This document shows, piece by piece, positions 47,496 through 56,542 of a stretch of DNA of 64,000 nt. Made by a program: the position numbers and the translations under genes. Under the pieces are notes generated by a model. The model was not told the DNA's origin and did no database searches. It was given only the letters and a program-made list of their open reading frames with translations. Origin of the DNA: Aspidapion aeneum (Eukaryota > Arthropoda > Insecta > Coleoptera > Brentidae); NCBI GenBank assembly GCA_963576565.1, contig OY755042.1:97210185-97274184 (forward strand), read 5' to 3'. Position 1 is the stretch's first letter. The number at the start of each line of letters is the position of its first letter.

Positions 47496-47859
47496 CACCA
47501 GGATGTTTCATGGTAAATTCCAAAAACCTGCATTTTGAATTGTAAATAGTTTATATTTGATATTTTTAATACATAAATAGTAAAAAAATTCTTTGGAGGA
47601 AATATATATTGGTGGCGGACTATTAGTAGAAAAATATTTGATAGAAAAGAATGTTATGGGAAAATTTCGGTACAAAAACTTTTGGTAAAAGATATATTTA
47701 GTAAAAACCATATTTGGTGGAAAAATAAAGAGATGAATTACAATTTTTAAACTTTCTTTAATTCTGGCTCATACTAATAAAGTAAAGCTATGTATTTAAT
47801 GTTTTTTAAATTACATATTTTGATCAGTAAGTACACTAGTTTATGAGTGTAGGAATTAA
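47496..47859. other. AT-rich spacer
   Basis: Nothing recognised between the satellite and the exon-like ORF. Repeated GGTAAAAGATA/TAGTAAAAACC-like motifs are too short to class. Confidence 0.4.
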
Positions 47860-48150
47860 CAAACCCGTATCTTTGCAGATGATTTAACAAATTCTAAATT
47901 ACCTCATTCACAACAGGCAGATAATAATTACGATCAATTACGTTTCGATACATTGAACGGTGCTATTGATGTGCAGTTTTCTGACAATAATAATGCGACG
48001 TGGGTGGAACATGAAAGACTAAATTGTTCAATATTACCTGATGCATTTATGGTGTGGCCTGAACACTTAAATAGTGAAGATAATGACTTCATTGTTAATA
48101 GAGATTTTAAAATTCGCTTTACTGCAAAGGAGTACTGTGAAACTGTTTGA
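47860..48150 (+). CDS. Exon-like ORF, probable 3' end of an unidentified gene
   Basis: Open for 96 codons to TGA at 48148-48150. If the CTTTGCAG ending at 47878 is a splice acceptor, the exon starts at 47879 in phase 1. The protein includes DDLTNSKLPHSQQADNNYDQ, VQFSDNNNATWVEHERLNCS, AFMVWPEHLNSEDNDFIVNR and FTAKEYCETV at the end. Composition is convincing and unlike the flanking repeats. AATAAA at 48156-48161 follows the stop by 5 bp. No family recognised. It could be the last exon of a host gene or the 3' end of a transposon gene. Read without splicing, IFADDLT superficially resembles an RT motif, but the following sequence does not. Confidence 0.45.
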   Translation, partial: QTRIFADDLTNSKLPHSQQADNNYDQLRFDTLNGAIDVQFSDNNNATWVEHERLNCSILPDAFMVWPEHLNSEDNDFIVNRDFKIRFTAKEYCETV

Positions 48151-48155
48151 TGTTC

Positions 48156-48161
48156 AATAAA
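48156..48161 (+). terminator. Putative polyadenylation signal AATAAA
   Basis: The hexamer lies just after the TGA of the 47860-48150 frame. Close spacing to the stop suggests a very short 3' UTR. AATAAA is frequent by chance in AT-rich DNA. Confidence 0.3.
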
Positions 48162-48764
48162 TATAATTCTACTTAACTAAAATGAACTAGTAATCTCTCC
48201 TAATTAGGAAATAAAACAAGTCAAGAAAAATTAAGATCATGCCTTAAAAGCTGGTTGAAATTAGTTGTTTTATCCTAAAGCAGCTAAAACGATCCCTGAA
48301 CTGTACAGCATCAATTAAATCCTTATTCTCCTCATTCAGGGGGTTACTAGAGGAAGAAAAAGCACCGAAGTGCGAAAGCTCACATCGGGAATAACATCCA
48401 ACGAAAAGCAGCATCGAAAATTGTAATGGAAATTCAAACACTATAATGCACTAACTTTAAACCTGTAAAGAATGGGAATACAAAATAATCCCCTGTTTAG
48501 GGCATGGAAGACCGACAAACAACGGAGTACAATTTTAAGGCCAATGAGAAAGGTCATATTGCAAATAACCTCAAAAGAGAATCAGCAACCTAATAAAAGT
48601 TATGTTATAAAGAGACCCTGGATTGTATAAAATTAAGTATATCCTTCAATATTTAATAAAGGACAGATGCGAAAGGTCACATCCACGGATATTAGAACAA
48701 TAACGGATTGGATTTCACAACCAACCAAAATAGAAAAAGTGGGGACGCCATGCGTTTGACATAT
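48162..48764. other. Left flank of the DIRS element
   Basis: 48690-48764 belongs to the repeat whose unbroken copy is at 27484-27592 (minus). The rest shows no gene. Confidence 0.45.
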
Positions 48765-48802
48765 TTAAACGATCAAACGAACTTACCTGAAGTTCGATCG
48801 TA

Positions 48803-48957
48803 GTTATACCAGCATCTCGTCCGAAAGGTCATAGATAACTTACTATGTAGTATACTCTGATGCTACTAGATGACGCCACATATTTTAAAGGTCGGAATTT
48901 CGGAACTGACCCTTTCTATCCGACCCAACCAGTATCCGATCTCTGTCCTCCATCTTA
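48803..48957. repeat. DIRS left inverted terminal repeat
   Basis: 155 bp from GTTATACCAGCATCTCGTCC to CTCTGTCCTCCATCTTA, inverse of 53614-53768 with a small cluster of differences (CCGAAAGG here, CCTTCAGG there). It is preceded by a 38 bp left-only extension (48765-48802) that is also represented in the internal complementary region. Confidence 0.9.
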
Positions 48958-49062
48958 TTTTAAAGCGGTTCTCAAAATTTTCTTCTGTTTTCGTTTTAGG
49001 GGTAATGACCTCCAGAATGGAATCTAGGTCACTAGAACAAATGTTTAAAGGGACGGGTGGGA

Positions 49063-49178
49063 ATGACCTTTCGGACGAGATGCTGGTATAACTACGATCG
49101 AACTTCAGGTAAGTTCGTTTGATCGTTTAATTATACCAGCATCTCGTCCTTCAGGTCATAGATAACTTACTATGTAGT
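49063..49178. repeat. DIRS internal complementary region
   Basis: 49063-49130 is the exact-length (68 bp) reverse complement of the left end 48765-48832. 49131-49178 is the reverse complement of the right end 53720-53767. Read together it is the reverse complement of the two element ends joined, so it can template completion of the circle junction. A 20 bp poly-T tract follows at about 49229-49248. Confidence 0.95.
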
Positions 49179-49336
49179 TTTTTAAAGAAAGAAGAAAATT
49201 TATTCAAATTAATTCTTCAGACATATTTTTTTTTTTTTTTTTTTTTGTTATGTAAAAGTAAACATAATAAATTAGCCTAGGAAGTAAGAACAACTAATGA
49301 CAGATAAATATATCCTATTTAATAGGTAGATACTTA

Positions 49337-50365
49337 TCAGTCTTTAAAAACACTTTTTACAAAATTGTTTTCATTGACTAAAGGTCGGTTGTAATGATTG
49401 GCAAAAACTTTTGACTTTGCAGTCCATCCTGCTGTCCTTCTTATTATATCATAAGATACGCCTGATCTGTTAGCAGATGATGTTGCTGCATGCCTTGTGG
49501 AATGAGCGGAGAATATCTCAGTATTAATGCCAGCTTTTTTCATAATAGTTTTGATCCATCTTGCCAAGGTATCTTTGGACGCTCTGGAGAATGGTTCTTT
49601 TGAGCAAAGAAATAGAAAGTCTTCCGTACTAGATCTTTTGCTGGCAGTCTCTTCAATATAATGCATAAGGGTGTTTGTAACACATAGTTGTTTGTCACTT
49701 AACAGTGGGAGCTCAAAGAAGGGTTGAGTTCCCCTATTATAAGTGGTTGTTTTAATAGGATCTGGGACATGTATTTGTGCTCCATCTGGTGTAAATAATA
49801 TATTTTGAACCCTTATCAAATGTAAGGTTTGGAGCCTCTGCCCTGTAGCCAAAGCAAGGAGCATTGCTAATTTTTGACTTAATTGTAAAAGACTTAGATT
49901 TTCATTTGGTGGTAGTTTTTTAATATATTCTAAAACTATATTTGGGTCCCATGAGACCTCATATTTGGGTTTGGTGGGTCTGATCCGACGAACTCCTTTT
50001 AGGAATCGCCTGATCAAAAGGTCATTTGCCAGATCTTGGCCAGTAATGTGTGACAGAGCTGTTCGATGTTGGTTGAAGGTGCCATAAAGGTGTTGGCCAT
50101 TTTTAAGTTCCCTTTGAAAAAAGTTCAATATATTTGCAGTGGTTGGATTAAAGGGATCAAGGTTTTCACTTACACAGTAATTCCACCAAATTTTTAGCGA
50201 GGAGTCATACTGTTTTATTGTGTTATCTGCCCAAGATTCCATAGAAGTATGACTAGGGTCCTCCGGACATCCCCTTCTTAGTAGAGCTTCCCTGATACTC
50301 TCCCTGCCACCAGGGTAAGGCTTCGGCTTAGTGGGTGTTTGGTGCTGAAAGGAGAAGAAAGCAGA
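49337..50365 (-). CDS. Tyrosine recombinase (DIRS YR)
   Basis: The frame is open from 50365 to TAA at the 49337 end (342 codons). The first ATG is at 50242, giving 301 aa. The upstream part (GGRESIREALLRRGCPED) resembles the N-terminal helix of DIRS recombinases, so the real product may start earlier or arise from the 88-nt overlap with pol, which is in another frame. Catalytic residues are all visible: the first Arg in LALATGQRLQTLHL, the HxxR box in FSAHSTRHAATSS, Trp in RTAGWTAKSK and the nucleophile Tyr in FANHYNRPLV. The core-binding domain (DNTIKQYDSSLKIWWNYC) is present. It would integrate the circular DNA intermediate. Intact. Confidence 0.92.
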   Translation of the reverse strand, partial: SAFFSFQHQTPTKPKPYPGGRESIREALLRRGCPEDPSHTSMESWADNTIKQYDSSLKIWWNYCVSENLDPFNPTTANILNFFQRELKNGQHLYGTFNQHRTALSHITGQDLANDLLIRRFLKGVRRIRPTKPKYEVSWDPNIVLEYIKKLPPNENLSLLQLSQKLAMLLALATGQRLQTLHLIRVQNILFTPDGAQIHVPDPIKTTTYNRGTQPFFELPLLSDKQLCVTNTLMHYIEETASKRSSTEDFLFLCSKEPFSRASKDTLARWIKTIMKKAGINTEIFSAHSTRHAATSSANRSGVSYDIIRRTAGWTAKSKVFANHYNRPLVNENNFVKSVFKD

Positions 50366-52284
50366 TTACTTGATGGTTTTAGTACCACTACAGTTCCCTT
50401 AAGAAGTTTTTTAAACAGGGGATACCAAGATTGACTTTGCCACATAGGGACTACAATTATACCTTCAGCTTTGTCAGTTACAATTTTTCTCAATGCTTTT
50501 AATATTAGTGAAAATGGGGGAAATGCATAAAAATAAGAATTCCAAGGTATGGTAAATGCATCTACTGCCCATGCATTTGGGTCCCTGTGCCAGGACACAT
50601 ATTTGGGTACTTTTGTGTTTATGTTAGATGCAAAAAGATCTACCTCAGGACAACCTAGCACCTTTGTTATTTTATTAAAAGCAAGAGTAGATAATTCCCA
50701 CTCGGTCTCAAGAGATATTTTTCTTGAAGGGCCATCTGCTTTATTACTTTTTGTGTTAACATAACTGGCATGAATCCAAATATTCTTAGATTCGCAGAGT
50801 TGCCAGATCTGTTTTGTTAGTTTATGCAAGTATGGGTGTTGAATGCTACCCATTTTATTAACATATGCTATAGCAGTGGTATTATCTACTCTTACAAGAA
50901 TATTGCAGGATGCAAGATTCTTTGCATAGCATTTTAGTGCAAAATAGATGCATTTTAATTCTAAATAATTGATATGTCTTTTTGCATCGTCTGCGTTCCA
51001 CCACCCATAGGACTCTTCACCATTGCAAGAAATGCCCCAACCTGTTCTACTAGCATCGGTAAAAAGTTCTAAGTGAAAATTGTCTTTCCTTATGTCATTC
51101 GACCCAGAGAAAATGTTAGCCAACCACCAATATAGGTCTTCTTTAATATCTGCTGATGACAGTAGCATGTTCTTGTTATAGTTTAGATTTGATTCTTTTA
51201 AAGCAAGGAATTTTAGTCGCTCAAAACTTTTTGTATACAGTTTTGAATATTTTAGAGCTGGGCTTGCAGATACCAGAGAGCCCACAAATTTTGCAAAGTA
51301 GCGAATTTTACATTGTTTGAGAGACAAAATTTCTTTTAAGAAATTGTAAATTTTAACCTGTTTATCTTCAGGTAAGAATATTTTCATTTGTAAGGAGTCA
51401 AAGACCATTCCAAGAAACTGACATGTTTGCTTTGGTCTGAGACAACTTTTTTCCCGGTTAATTATAAAGCCCAGTTTTTGGAGAATTTGTAATGCATAGT
51501 AAATGTGTTGTTTGCATATGTCAAATGAGTTATTAATAAACAGAAAATCATCAAGGTATCCCACGCATATAATTCCTTGTTCTCTAAAAAGTTTAAGTAT
51601 AGGTCTTATAATTTTTGTGAAGACAAAGGGGGCCATTGACAGGCCAAAAGGGACTACCCGGAATTGGTAAGTTATACCGTCTATCTGGAATCTAAGATAC
51701 TTCTTGTGTTCTTTGTGAATTGGAATTAAGTAATAAGCACTTTTTAGATCTATTTTTCCCATAAAATCTTTTTTTTCTAAAAGTTTTGTGACTGTCCTTG
51801 TGTCCTCCATTTTGAAATGGGGTGCTACAACAAAATTATTTAATTTTTTTAAGTTTAATATGAGTCTTAATGTCCCATCTGGTTTTTTCCTTAAGAAAAT
51901 TCCAGATAAGAACTGCTCTTGAGACTCTGCACATCTTTCAATAGCGCCTAAGTCTAAAAGATCTTTTATCTCTTTTTGTAAAAGTTCATTGTTAGACTGT
52001 GGGGGTGGGATATCTTTTGCTTCTTGGAAGGGTTTTCCTGAAAAGGGAATCTTATAGCCTGACACCCAATCTAGAAGACGTGAGTTGTTAGGCAAGATAT
52101 GTTGCCACTCTTTACTAAACAGCCCCAGTCTACCGCCAATGCAGGTTACCTTCTCATTTATTTCCTGTAGTTCCTGTTGGGACGACGGTTCTGGTATGAG
52201 GTTTTGCTCTGGTTGGTGGAGTAATGTGCCCGTTTGTAGCCCACTTCCCTCTTCTGGTGGGCTGGGCTGTGGAAGTTTTTTGGT
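50278..52284 (-). CDS. DIRS Pol: reverse transcriptase, RNase H, methyltransferase-like domain
   Basis: The frame is open for 668 codons from 52284, right after an in-frame TAA (52287-52285), to TAA at the 50278 end. There is no ATG near the start, and it overlaps the gag 3' end by 127 nt in the -1 frame. The N-terminus has IGGRLGLFSKEWQHI and LLDWVSGYKIPF, typical of DIRS pol. The RT has motif A KIDLKSAYYLIPI, motif B VPFGLSMAPFVF and motif C GYLDDFLFINN. The RNase H has LELFTDASRTGWG, NYLELKCIYFAL, VRVDNTTAIAYVNK and SNKADGPSR, so all acidic residues are present. The C-terminal domain with GCPEVDLFAS, DAFTIPWNS and FYAFPPFSLI is the region annotated in DIRS elements as Dam-like methyltransferase; its function is uncertain. 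The stop overlaps the start of the recombinase frame. Confidence 0.93.
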   Translation of the reverse strand, partial: TKKLPQPSPPEEGSGLQTGTLLHQPEQNLIPEPSSQQELQEINEKVTCIGGRLGLFSKEWQHILPNNSRLLDWVSGYKIPFSGKPFQEAKDIPPPQSNNELLQKEIKDLLDLGAIERCAESQEQFLSGIFLRKKPDGTLRLILNLKKLNNFVVAPHFKMEDTRTVTKLLEKKDFMGKIDLKSAYYLIPIHKEHKKYLRFQIDGITYQFRVVPFGLSMAPFVFTKIIRPILKLFREQGIICVGYLDDFLFINNSFDICKQHIYYALQILQKLGFIINREKSCLRPKQTCQFLGMVFDSLQMKIFLPEDKQVKIYNFLKEILSLKQCKIRYFAKFVGSLVSASPALKYSKLYTKSFERLKFLALKESNLNYNKNMLLSSADIKEDLYWWLANIFSGSNDIRKDNFHLELFTDASRTGWGISCNGEESYGWWNADDAKRHINYLELKCIYFALKCYAKNLASCNILVRVDNTTAIAYVNKMGSIQHPYLHKLTKQIWQLCESKNIWIHASYVNTKSNKADGPSRKISLETEWELSTLAFNKITKVLGCPEVDLFASNINTKVPKYVSWHRDPNAWAVDAFTIPWNSYFYAFPPFSLILKALRKIVTDKAEGIIVVPMWQSQSWYPLFKKLLKGTVVVLKPSSNLLSSPFSTKHPLSRSLTLVAGRVSGKLY

Positions 52285-53528
52285 TTATAAGAAGTCTCTG
52301 GTTTTTTAGTGTTGGGCACAGTGGTGCGATTAACCTGTTTTAAGGGCCCTGGTTTGAGTTCAGCTACATACTTCTCCACAGCTTTAGCTTCCTTTAGTTT
52401 TTCGGGTAAATTGGGACCGAACAACATATCACCAATTTCAGTGGATGAAGCTAACTCTTTTACTTCCTTATTTAGTCCACTTAAAATTGATGATCTCCTG
52501 CTAAGGGACTCATTATAGTGAACATCATTTAGGATTCGACACCCCTCTCCCAGGTTGGTTATAATTTGTTTTTTATCCACATGACCTGCTAGAACATCAG
52601 ACAGTGTTCTTGCCACTGCTGTTATGCCCTGACCCAAGAAGTTTTGATTTCTTTCAGCAAACATGTCTCTCCTACAAAGGTAGCTAGATATAGCTTTTTT
52701 TATTTCTGGATTTAGAACAGGTGCTCGGAGAGCTGGAAGATTTTCAGGGTAGGCATGCTTTTCTGCCAGAACTTTCCTTTCCTCCTTAGTGAGCCCCCCC
52801 CGTAGTTGACTTAACCATGAAGGCTGAAGAGCTTGGTGTATGTTGGCACCCTTAGGATTTTTGTCGGAGGAATCTACTCCTAGAGCTTCCAATGTGTCAT
52901 TGTCCAGTTCACTTGTCAGAGTCAGAATGTCTTTATCAACCCCTGTATCTGTGTCCTTTGCATTTTCTTTATCTACTGCCTCTATGTGAATGATAGGGGG
53001 TCTAGATTTTGATCTAGCATGGGGATCCGGAGAAGGAGACCTAGAAGGTTGTTTGTTTGCCCTCATCATTAGTCGTTCTAGACTTTTGTATTTCTCCTCA
53101 AGGTTTTTAATGTCTTGAGAATATGTTGATGACCGTGATCGAGACATGTGATGCCTATCTCTATTCTTTGGGGAATAAGATCTCGAGTGCGCAGACCTAT
53201 CCCTTTTCCTGGAGTAATGGGGCCTCTCCAGTTTTTTCTCATATGAACGAGACCTTGAGTGCAAGGACCTCTTTTTTGTATAACGAGATCTGGTGTACTC
53301 TCTCTTTCTGTTCCGAGAGCTAGATCTTGAAGATAAGCGATGTTTATCAGAAGAGTGAGATCTTGTGGACTCTCTTACTCTTTTCCGGGGCAGTGATCTC
53401 GAGTGCGAGGATCGCCCATCCGAGTCTGATGAAGACGAATAGTCTCGTTTTTTGCTGGCCTTGGATTGCGGGGTATGGCCTCCCCTAATATCCGGGCTTG
53501 CATCATCACTTTTGCGAGCTTTATCCAT
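52158..53528 (-). CDS. DIRS Gag with SR-rich N-terminal domain
   Basis: ATG at 53528-53526; 456 codons to TAA at 52160-52158. Residues about 15-135 are an arginine/serine domain (SHSRSLPRKRVRESTRSHSS, SRSRSYEKKLERPHYSRKRD, HHMSRSRSSTYS) resembling the RS domains of splicing factors. It is followed by a short coiled coil (NLEEKYKSLERLMMRAN), an acidic linker (about 190-225) and a more ordered region with ALQPSWLSQLRGGLTKEERK, AISSYLCRRDMFAERNQNFL and VARTLSDVLAGHVDKKQII. The C-terminus is basic (QKREVGYKRAH, YQNRRPNRNYRK) and could bind nucleic acid; there is no CCHC knuckle. The gag identity rests on position and on general resemblance to DIRS ORF1. Confidence 0.85.
   Translation of the reverse strand: MDKARKSDDASPDIRGGHTPQSKASKKRDYSSSSDSDGRSSHSRSLPRKRVRESTRSHSSDKHRLSSRSSSRNRKREYTRSRYTKKRSLHSRSRSYEKKLERPHYSRKRDRSAHSRSYSPKNRDRHHMSRSRSSTYSQDIKNLEEKYKSLERLMMRANKQPSRSPSPDPHARSKSRPPIIHIEAVDKENAKDTDTGVDKDILTLTSELDNDTLEALGVDSSDKNPKGANIHQALQPSWLSQLRGGLTKEERKVLAEKHAYPENLPALRAPVLNPEIKKAISSYLCRRDMFAERNQNFLGQGITAVARTLSDVLAGHVDKKQIITNLGEGCRILNDVHYNESLSRRSSILSGLNKEVKELASSTEIGDMLFGPNLPEKLKEAKAVEKYVAELKPGPLKQVNRTTVPNTKKPETSYKPKNFHSPAHQKREVGYKRAHYSTNQSKTSYQNRRPNRNYRK
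52238..52263 (-). promoter_or_regulatory. Predicted frameshift-stimulating hairpin
   Basis: On the minus strand AGCCCAC (52263-52257) pairs perfectly with GTGGGCT (52244-52238) around a 12-nt loop, starting 11 nt after the slippery heptamer. An outer GCCC (52267-52264) can also pair with GGGC (52231-52228), extending or bulging the stem. The spacer is slightly longer than the usual 5-9 nt. Confidence 0.55.
52275..52281 (-). promoter_or_regulatory. -1 slippery heptamer A AAA AAC at the gag-pol junction
   Basis: In the gag frame the codons are CCA AAA AAC TTC, giving the heptamer A AAA AAC in the correct X XXY YYZ register. Slipping by -1 enters the pol frame, which is open only from 3 nt upstream of this site because a TAA precedes it. 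A AAA AAC is an established retroviral-type slip site. Confidence 0.75.
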
Positions 53529-53613
53529 TCTAAAATAAAGCAGACAAGGGTTAAATAGACAAAATACTTACTCATAAAAAAAATATGCGGCGTGCTTCCA
53601 GTGCACAAAAAAG

Positions 53614-53768
53614 TAAGATGGAGGACAGAGATCGGATACTGGTTGGGTCGGATAGAAAGGGTCAGTTCCGAAATTCCGACCTTTAAAATATGTGGCGTCA
53701 TCTAGTAGCATCAGAGTATACTACATAGTAAGTTATCTATGACCTGAAGGACGAGATGCTGGTATAAC
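53614..53768. repeat. DIRS right inverted terminal repeat
   Basis: 155 bp inverse of 48803-48957, ending GATGCTGGTATAAC. It lies upstream of gag and should carry the promoter; no clear TATA box is seen in it. ORFs across it are incidental. Confidence 0.9.
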
Positions 53769-54599
53769 GAAAGCAAGTGGCTACTAAAAGTTGGGCACTG
53801 TGTTCTGTGGGTCATGGCACCCTGCCGGCAGCCCAAACCAAACTCTTTTATACTTTGATTTTATCATGGCGCACGATGTCTTGTTTTTGTTGGGTTTTTT
53901 GAATTTTTGTCGAAAAGAAAACCGTGTTTGATATATTTACAGACTTCTATTTTATGAATACAGTAGATATAATTATAATCTATAAGTTTTGTGTGTTTGT
54001 TAAGGATTTTTGGAGCAGAATCCCACCGGACACTGGGATTAGTAAAGGTAAAATGTATTTGGGGTTGATGTGATTTTCTGTGGTCTTACATTAAAATTTT
54101 TAGGAACCAATGTAAAGCAGTTGGAAATTTGAGATATGTTTAAACCCAACTTTTATCTTCAAACATCATAAAGGTACAGGATGTACCTCACAATGAATTA
54201 TTCTACTTGTATGTTCGTTTACATATTTACAGGAACAAAAATATATGGCTTGGTAAGACAGTTTATTACTTATACCAAATTCTTTTGTGAAAGTAAGTGA
54301 CAAACACTGTTTTGGTGCTGTTAAAAATTGGGTCAGTGCAGTTTCGATCAAGGGGGAAACAACTGTTTACCTTGCATTAACAATATATATTAGCATGGCA
54401 TTACAGTAATTTGTGTGAATTTCTTGGCATTATTCAAATATTTACACGGCATTACTTGCAACATATGTACAAATTTTGGGTCAGTTGTTACCCCCTTCAT
54501 TTCAATAATTTAATAAAGTGCACTGGACTGTCCCAAGAAAATCATGGTATTACCTTTCCATTGTCATGACAAATGTAAAATTTTTATTGAGGCATTATG
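53769..54599. other. Right flank of the DIRS element
   Basis: 53768-53800 continues the interrupted target repeat. A GGCACCCTGCCGGCAGCCC patch (53817-53835) is GC-rich but carries no long ORF. AAAG/GTAAAA at about 54047 could be a splice donor; unsupported alone. Confidence 0.35.
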
Positions 54600-55105
54600 A
54601 TTCAACAATGTATACTGTGCACTTGTTCGTTTGGTGTTCCATTTCAGTTTGGAAGGTTTTTTATAGTGGTCATAAAGAGTGCTTAGAGAAAGTGCAGAGA
54701 AAATTTTTAAGAAGAGTGGGAGAGGATGGTTATTTCTTGCTATAAAGAAATTAACTAGTGAGATATTGAAATTGTATTTTATTTATTTAATGTATCAACA
54801 GCATACAAGTGAATAAAAGATACAGATTTATATTATCTAACCTAATAACTACCTATCTACCTACTAGACTAACTTGCAAGGGTCCTATATATAGGTATAT
54901 ATGAATAAATAAATAAATAAGTTATAAGTTGTGATAAAAAGTGATATTCCGATTGTGTGAATTATGATAACTTGCACTTTAGTAATTTTATTTATAAAAT
55001 GGCATTATTATAAAAAAAATTTGATGTGACAATAGTGTTAGTACGTACTATTTGATTTGTAACTGCTATATGCATTAATAAAGATTCTGATTTTGATTTG
55101 ATAGA
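54600..55105 (+). pseudogene. LINE 3' fragment
   Basis: A short frame gives SGHKECLEKVQRKFLRRV, matching the conserved ESIQRKFLR-like stretch near the C-terminus of Jockey/CR1-type reverse transcriptases. It is followed by about 330 bp of 3' UTR with AATAAATAAATAAATAA and a simple TTCTGATTTTGATTTGAT tail at about 55085. Strongly 5'-truncated, no intact domain. Confidence 0.6.
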
Positions 55106-55274
55106 CCAAGTATGCCTACTAAATATCTATGTCATCCTTGTTTGAAAATTACTTGCTCTATGCCTTAATAAACATTTTGCATTGAGTAAATGGACAATGA
55201 AAAATTTATACCATGATCTTTTCCTTATGTCAATTAGTGTGTTTTTCCTTGGGACAGCCACACTGGTGCAACAT

Positions 55275-55945
55275 GAAGTGTGTTTCAAAATTCAATAACA
55301 TAATTTTAATGCTAAATTCCTTGAGTGATTTCAAAACAAAAAGTTTATATAAGCATAGGTCCACAAACACTTAGTTTCAGAGATACCTACAGGGTGTTAA
55401 AATTTAGTTTTTTTTTATATTTTCTGCAGTTTTGAGATGAACCAAATGTGTTTTAATTAATTTGTTTGTTTTGATATAGTTCCCATATAATACTGGAACA
55501 TTTTTTTTATTTTCTGATACTTAGAGGTGTTTGGTTCAACAGTGATTTTTTCTAAAACAGTTAGAGATATATTGCAAAAAACAAAAAATTTTTCAAATGA
55601 AACAGCTATTTTATTTCTTGTTTTAAAATCTACCAGTGGCTTACAACAAAAAAAAATCAGGGGGAAAAGGCAACAAGACCCCTAAAAAAGAATCACTCTG
55701 TAGATTTTTACTATTAGTTGGCATGTCTAATAGTGTAGTCAGTGCCTATAGCTAAATATATGTGCCAAATTTGAGCTAAATATCTGAAAAACTGGACTAG
55801 CTATAGACAAAAAACTACAAAAAAAATTACACCCTGTATCTCAAAACAAGGGGTTTGAGGACCTATATTTATATGAAAATTTTGTCTTAGAATCACTCAG
55901 AGAATTCAACACTAAAATTATGTTAATGAATTTTGAAACTCCCTG
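55275..55945. mobile_element. About 670 bp MITE with long inverted ends
   Basis: Arms of about 130 bp: GTTTCAAAATTCAATAACAT, TTCCTTGAGTGATTTC and CAGAGATACCTACAGGGTGT on the left, with imperfect reverse complements on the right ending ACTCCCTG then TA. The left tip is eroded. No coding capacity. Confidence 0.8.
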
Positions 55946-56542
55946 TATATAGTTGGTCAATGAAAAAGTTCACAAAAAATAAACATGATTTATTTCAGAC
56001 TTGCCAAATGTTTGTTTTTTTTGACCATGAACCCATAATGTCTCCATTTAGAAATTTTTTTCAAAAATATCAAAAATGACTTTTTTGCAAAAAATAATTT
56101 TTTTTTCCAAAATTCAAAAAAAAAGGGATGAAAATATAATAGGTCATGTGACACATCGTTGGAAAGGTATTTAAATTGCCTTTAGAGCTATATCTTATCA
56201 ATCTGCGATAAGTTGTCCTCAAGATATGTTAATTTTTGTGAAGCTGTGTTGAACCAAAATGGATCAATTTTTCGATTTTTGAAAATTAATTTAAAAAAAC
56301 AACTGATCAGAAAAAAAAATATTTTGGATATTTTATCCCACCCATATATAGATACTGTGTAACAAATTTTTTCAAAATCGGTGAAATGGTCTGCCAAACC
56401 TCTGGTTGATTTGATATGAAATTACCCTGAAGGAACAGATATTTTCTGATGACAGTAAATTAAAACTTCATCTTAGCATATCAAACTTGTCATTTTAACA
56501 GTCTTTAAATCAGGTAAAATTAAATAAAAAAATTATTTACAG
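55946..56542. other. AT-rich spacer, repeat-like
   Basis: Around 56150-56190 the string GAAAGGTATTTAAATTGCCTTTAGA resembles 13116-13140, so part of this is a dispersed repeat. It ends in AATTATTTACAG, a possible acceptor. Confidence 0.4.

Larger units (their letters stand above)
48765..53767 (-). mobile_element. Complete DIRS-type tyrosine-recombinase retrotransposon
   Basis: A 5,003 bp element read on the minus strand as gag, then RT/RNase H/methyltransferase-like pol, then tyrosine recombinase. All three frames are uninterrupted. It has 155 bp inverted terminal repeats (48803-48957 and 53614-53768), a 38 bp extension at the left end, and a 116 bp internal complementary region (49063-49178). 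No target duplication is present, as expected for recombinase-mediated insertion of a circular intermediate. The two terminal repeats differ by only a few bases and the frames are intact, so the copy is young and may be active. The element interrupts a repeat whose empty paralog is in the window. DIRS architecture (split ends plus internal complementary region, YR in place of an integrase) is established for this order. Confidence 0.95.

Noticed and set aside
47872..47895. IFADDLT as an RT catalytic motif
   Set aside because: Flanking residues do not match RT palm sequence and the frame opens only just upstream; a splice acceptor reading is simpler.
49229..49248. Poly-T tract as a LINE poly-A tail (minus strand)
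   Set aside because: It lies inside the DIRS element between the recombinase stop and the internal complementary region, with no LINE sequence nearby.
53375..53701. 108-codon minus ORF and its near-copy at 48870-49091
   Set aside because: Both are readings through the DIRS inverted terminal repeats; the shared peptide reflects the repeat, not a gene.
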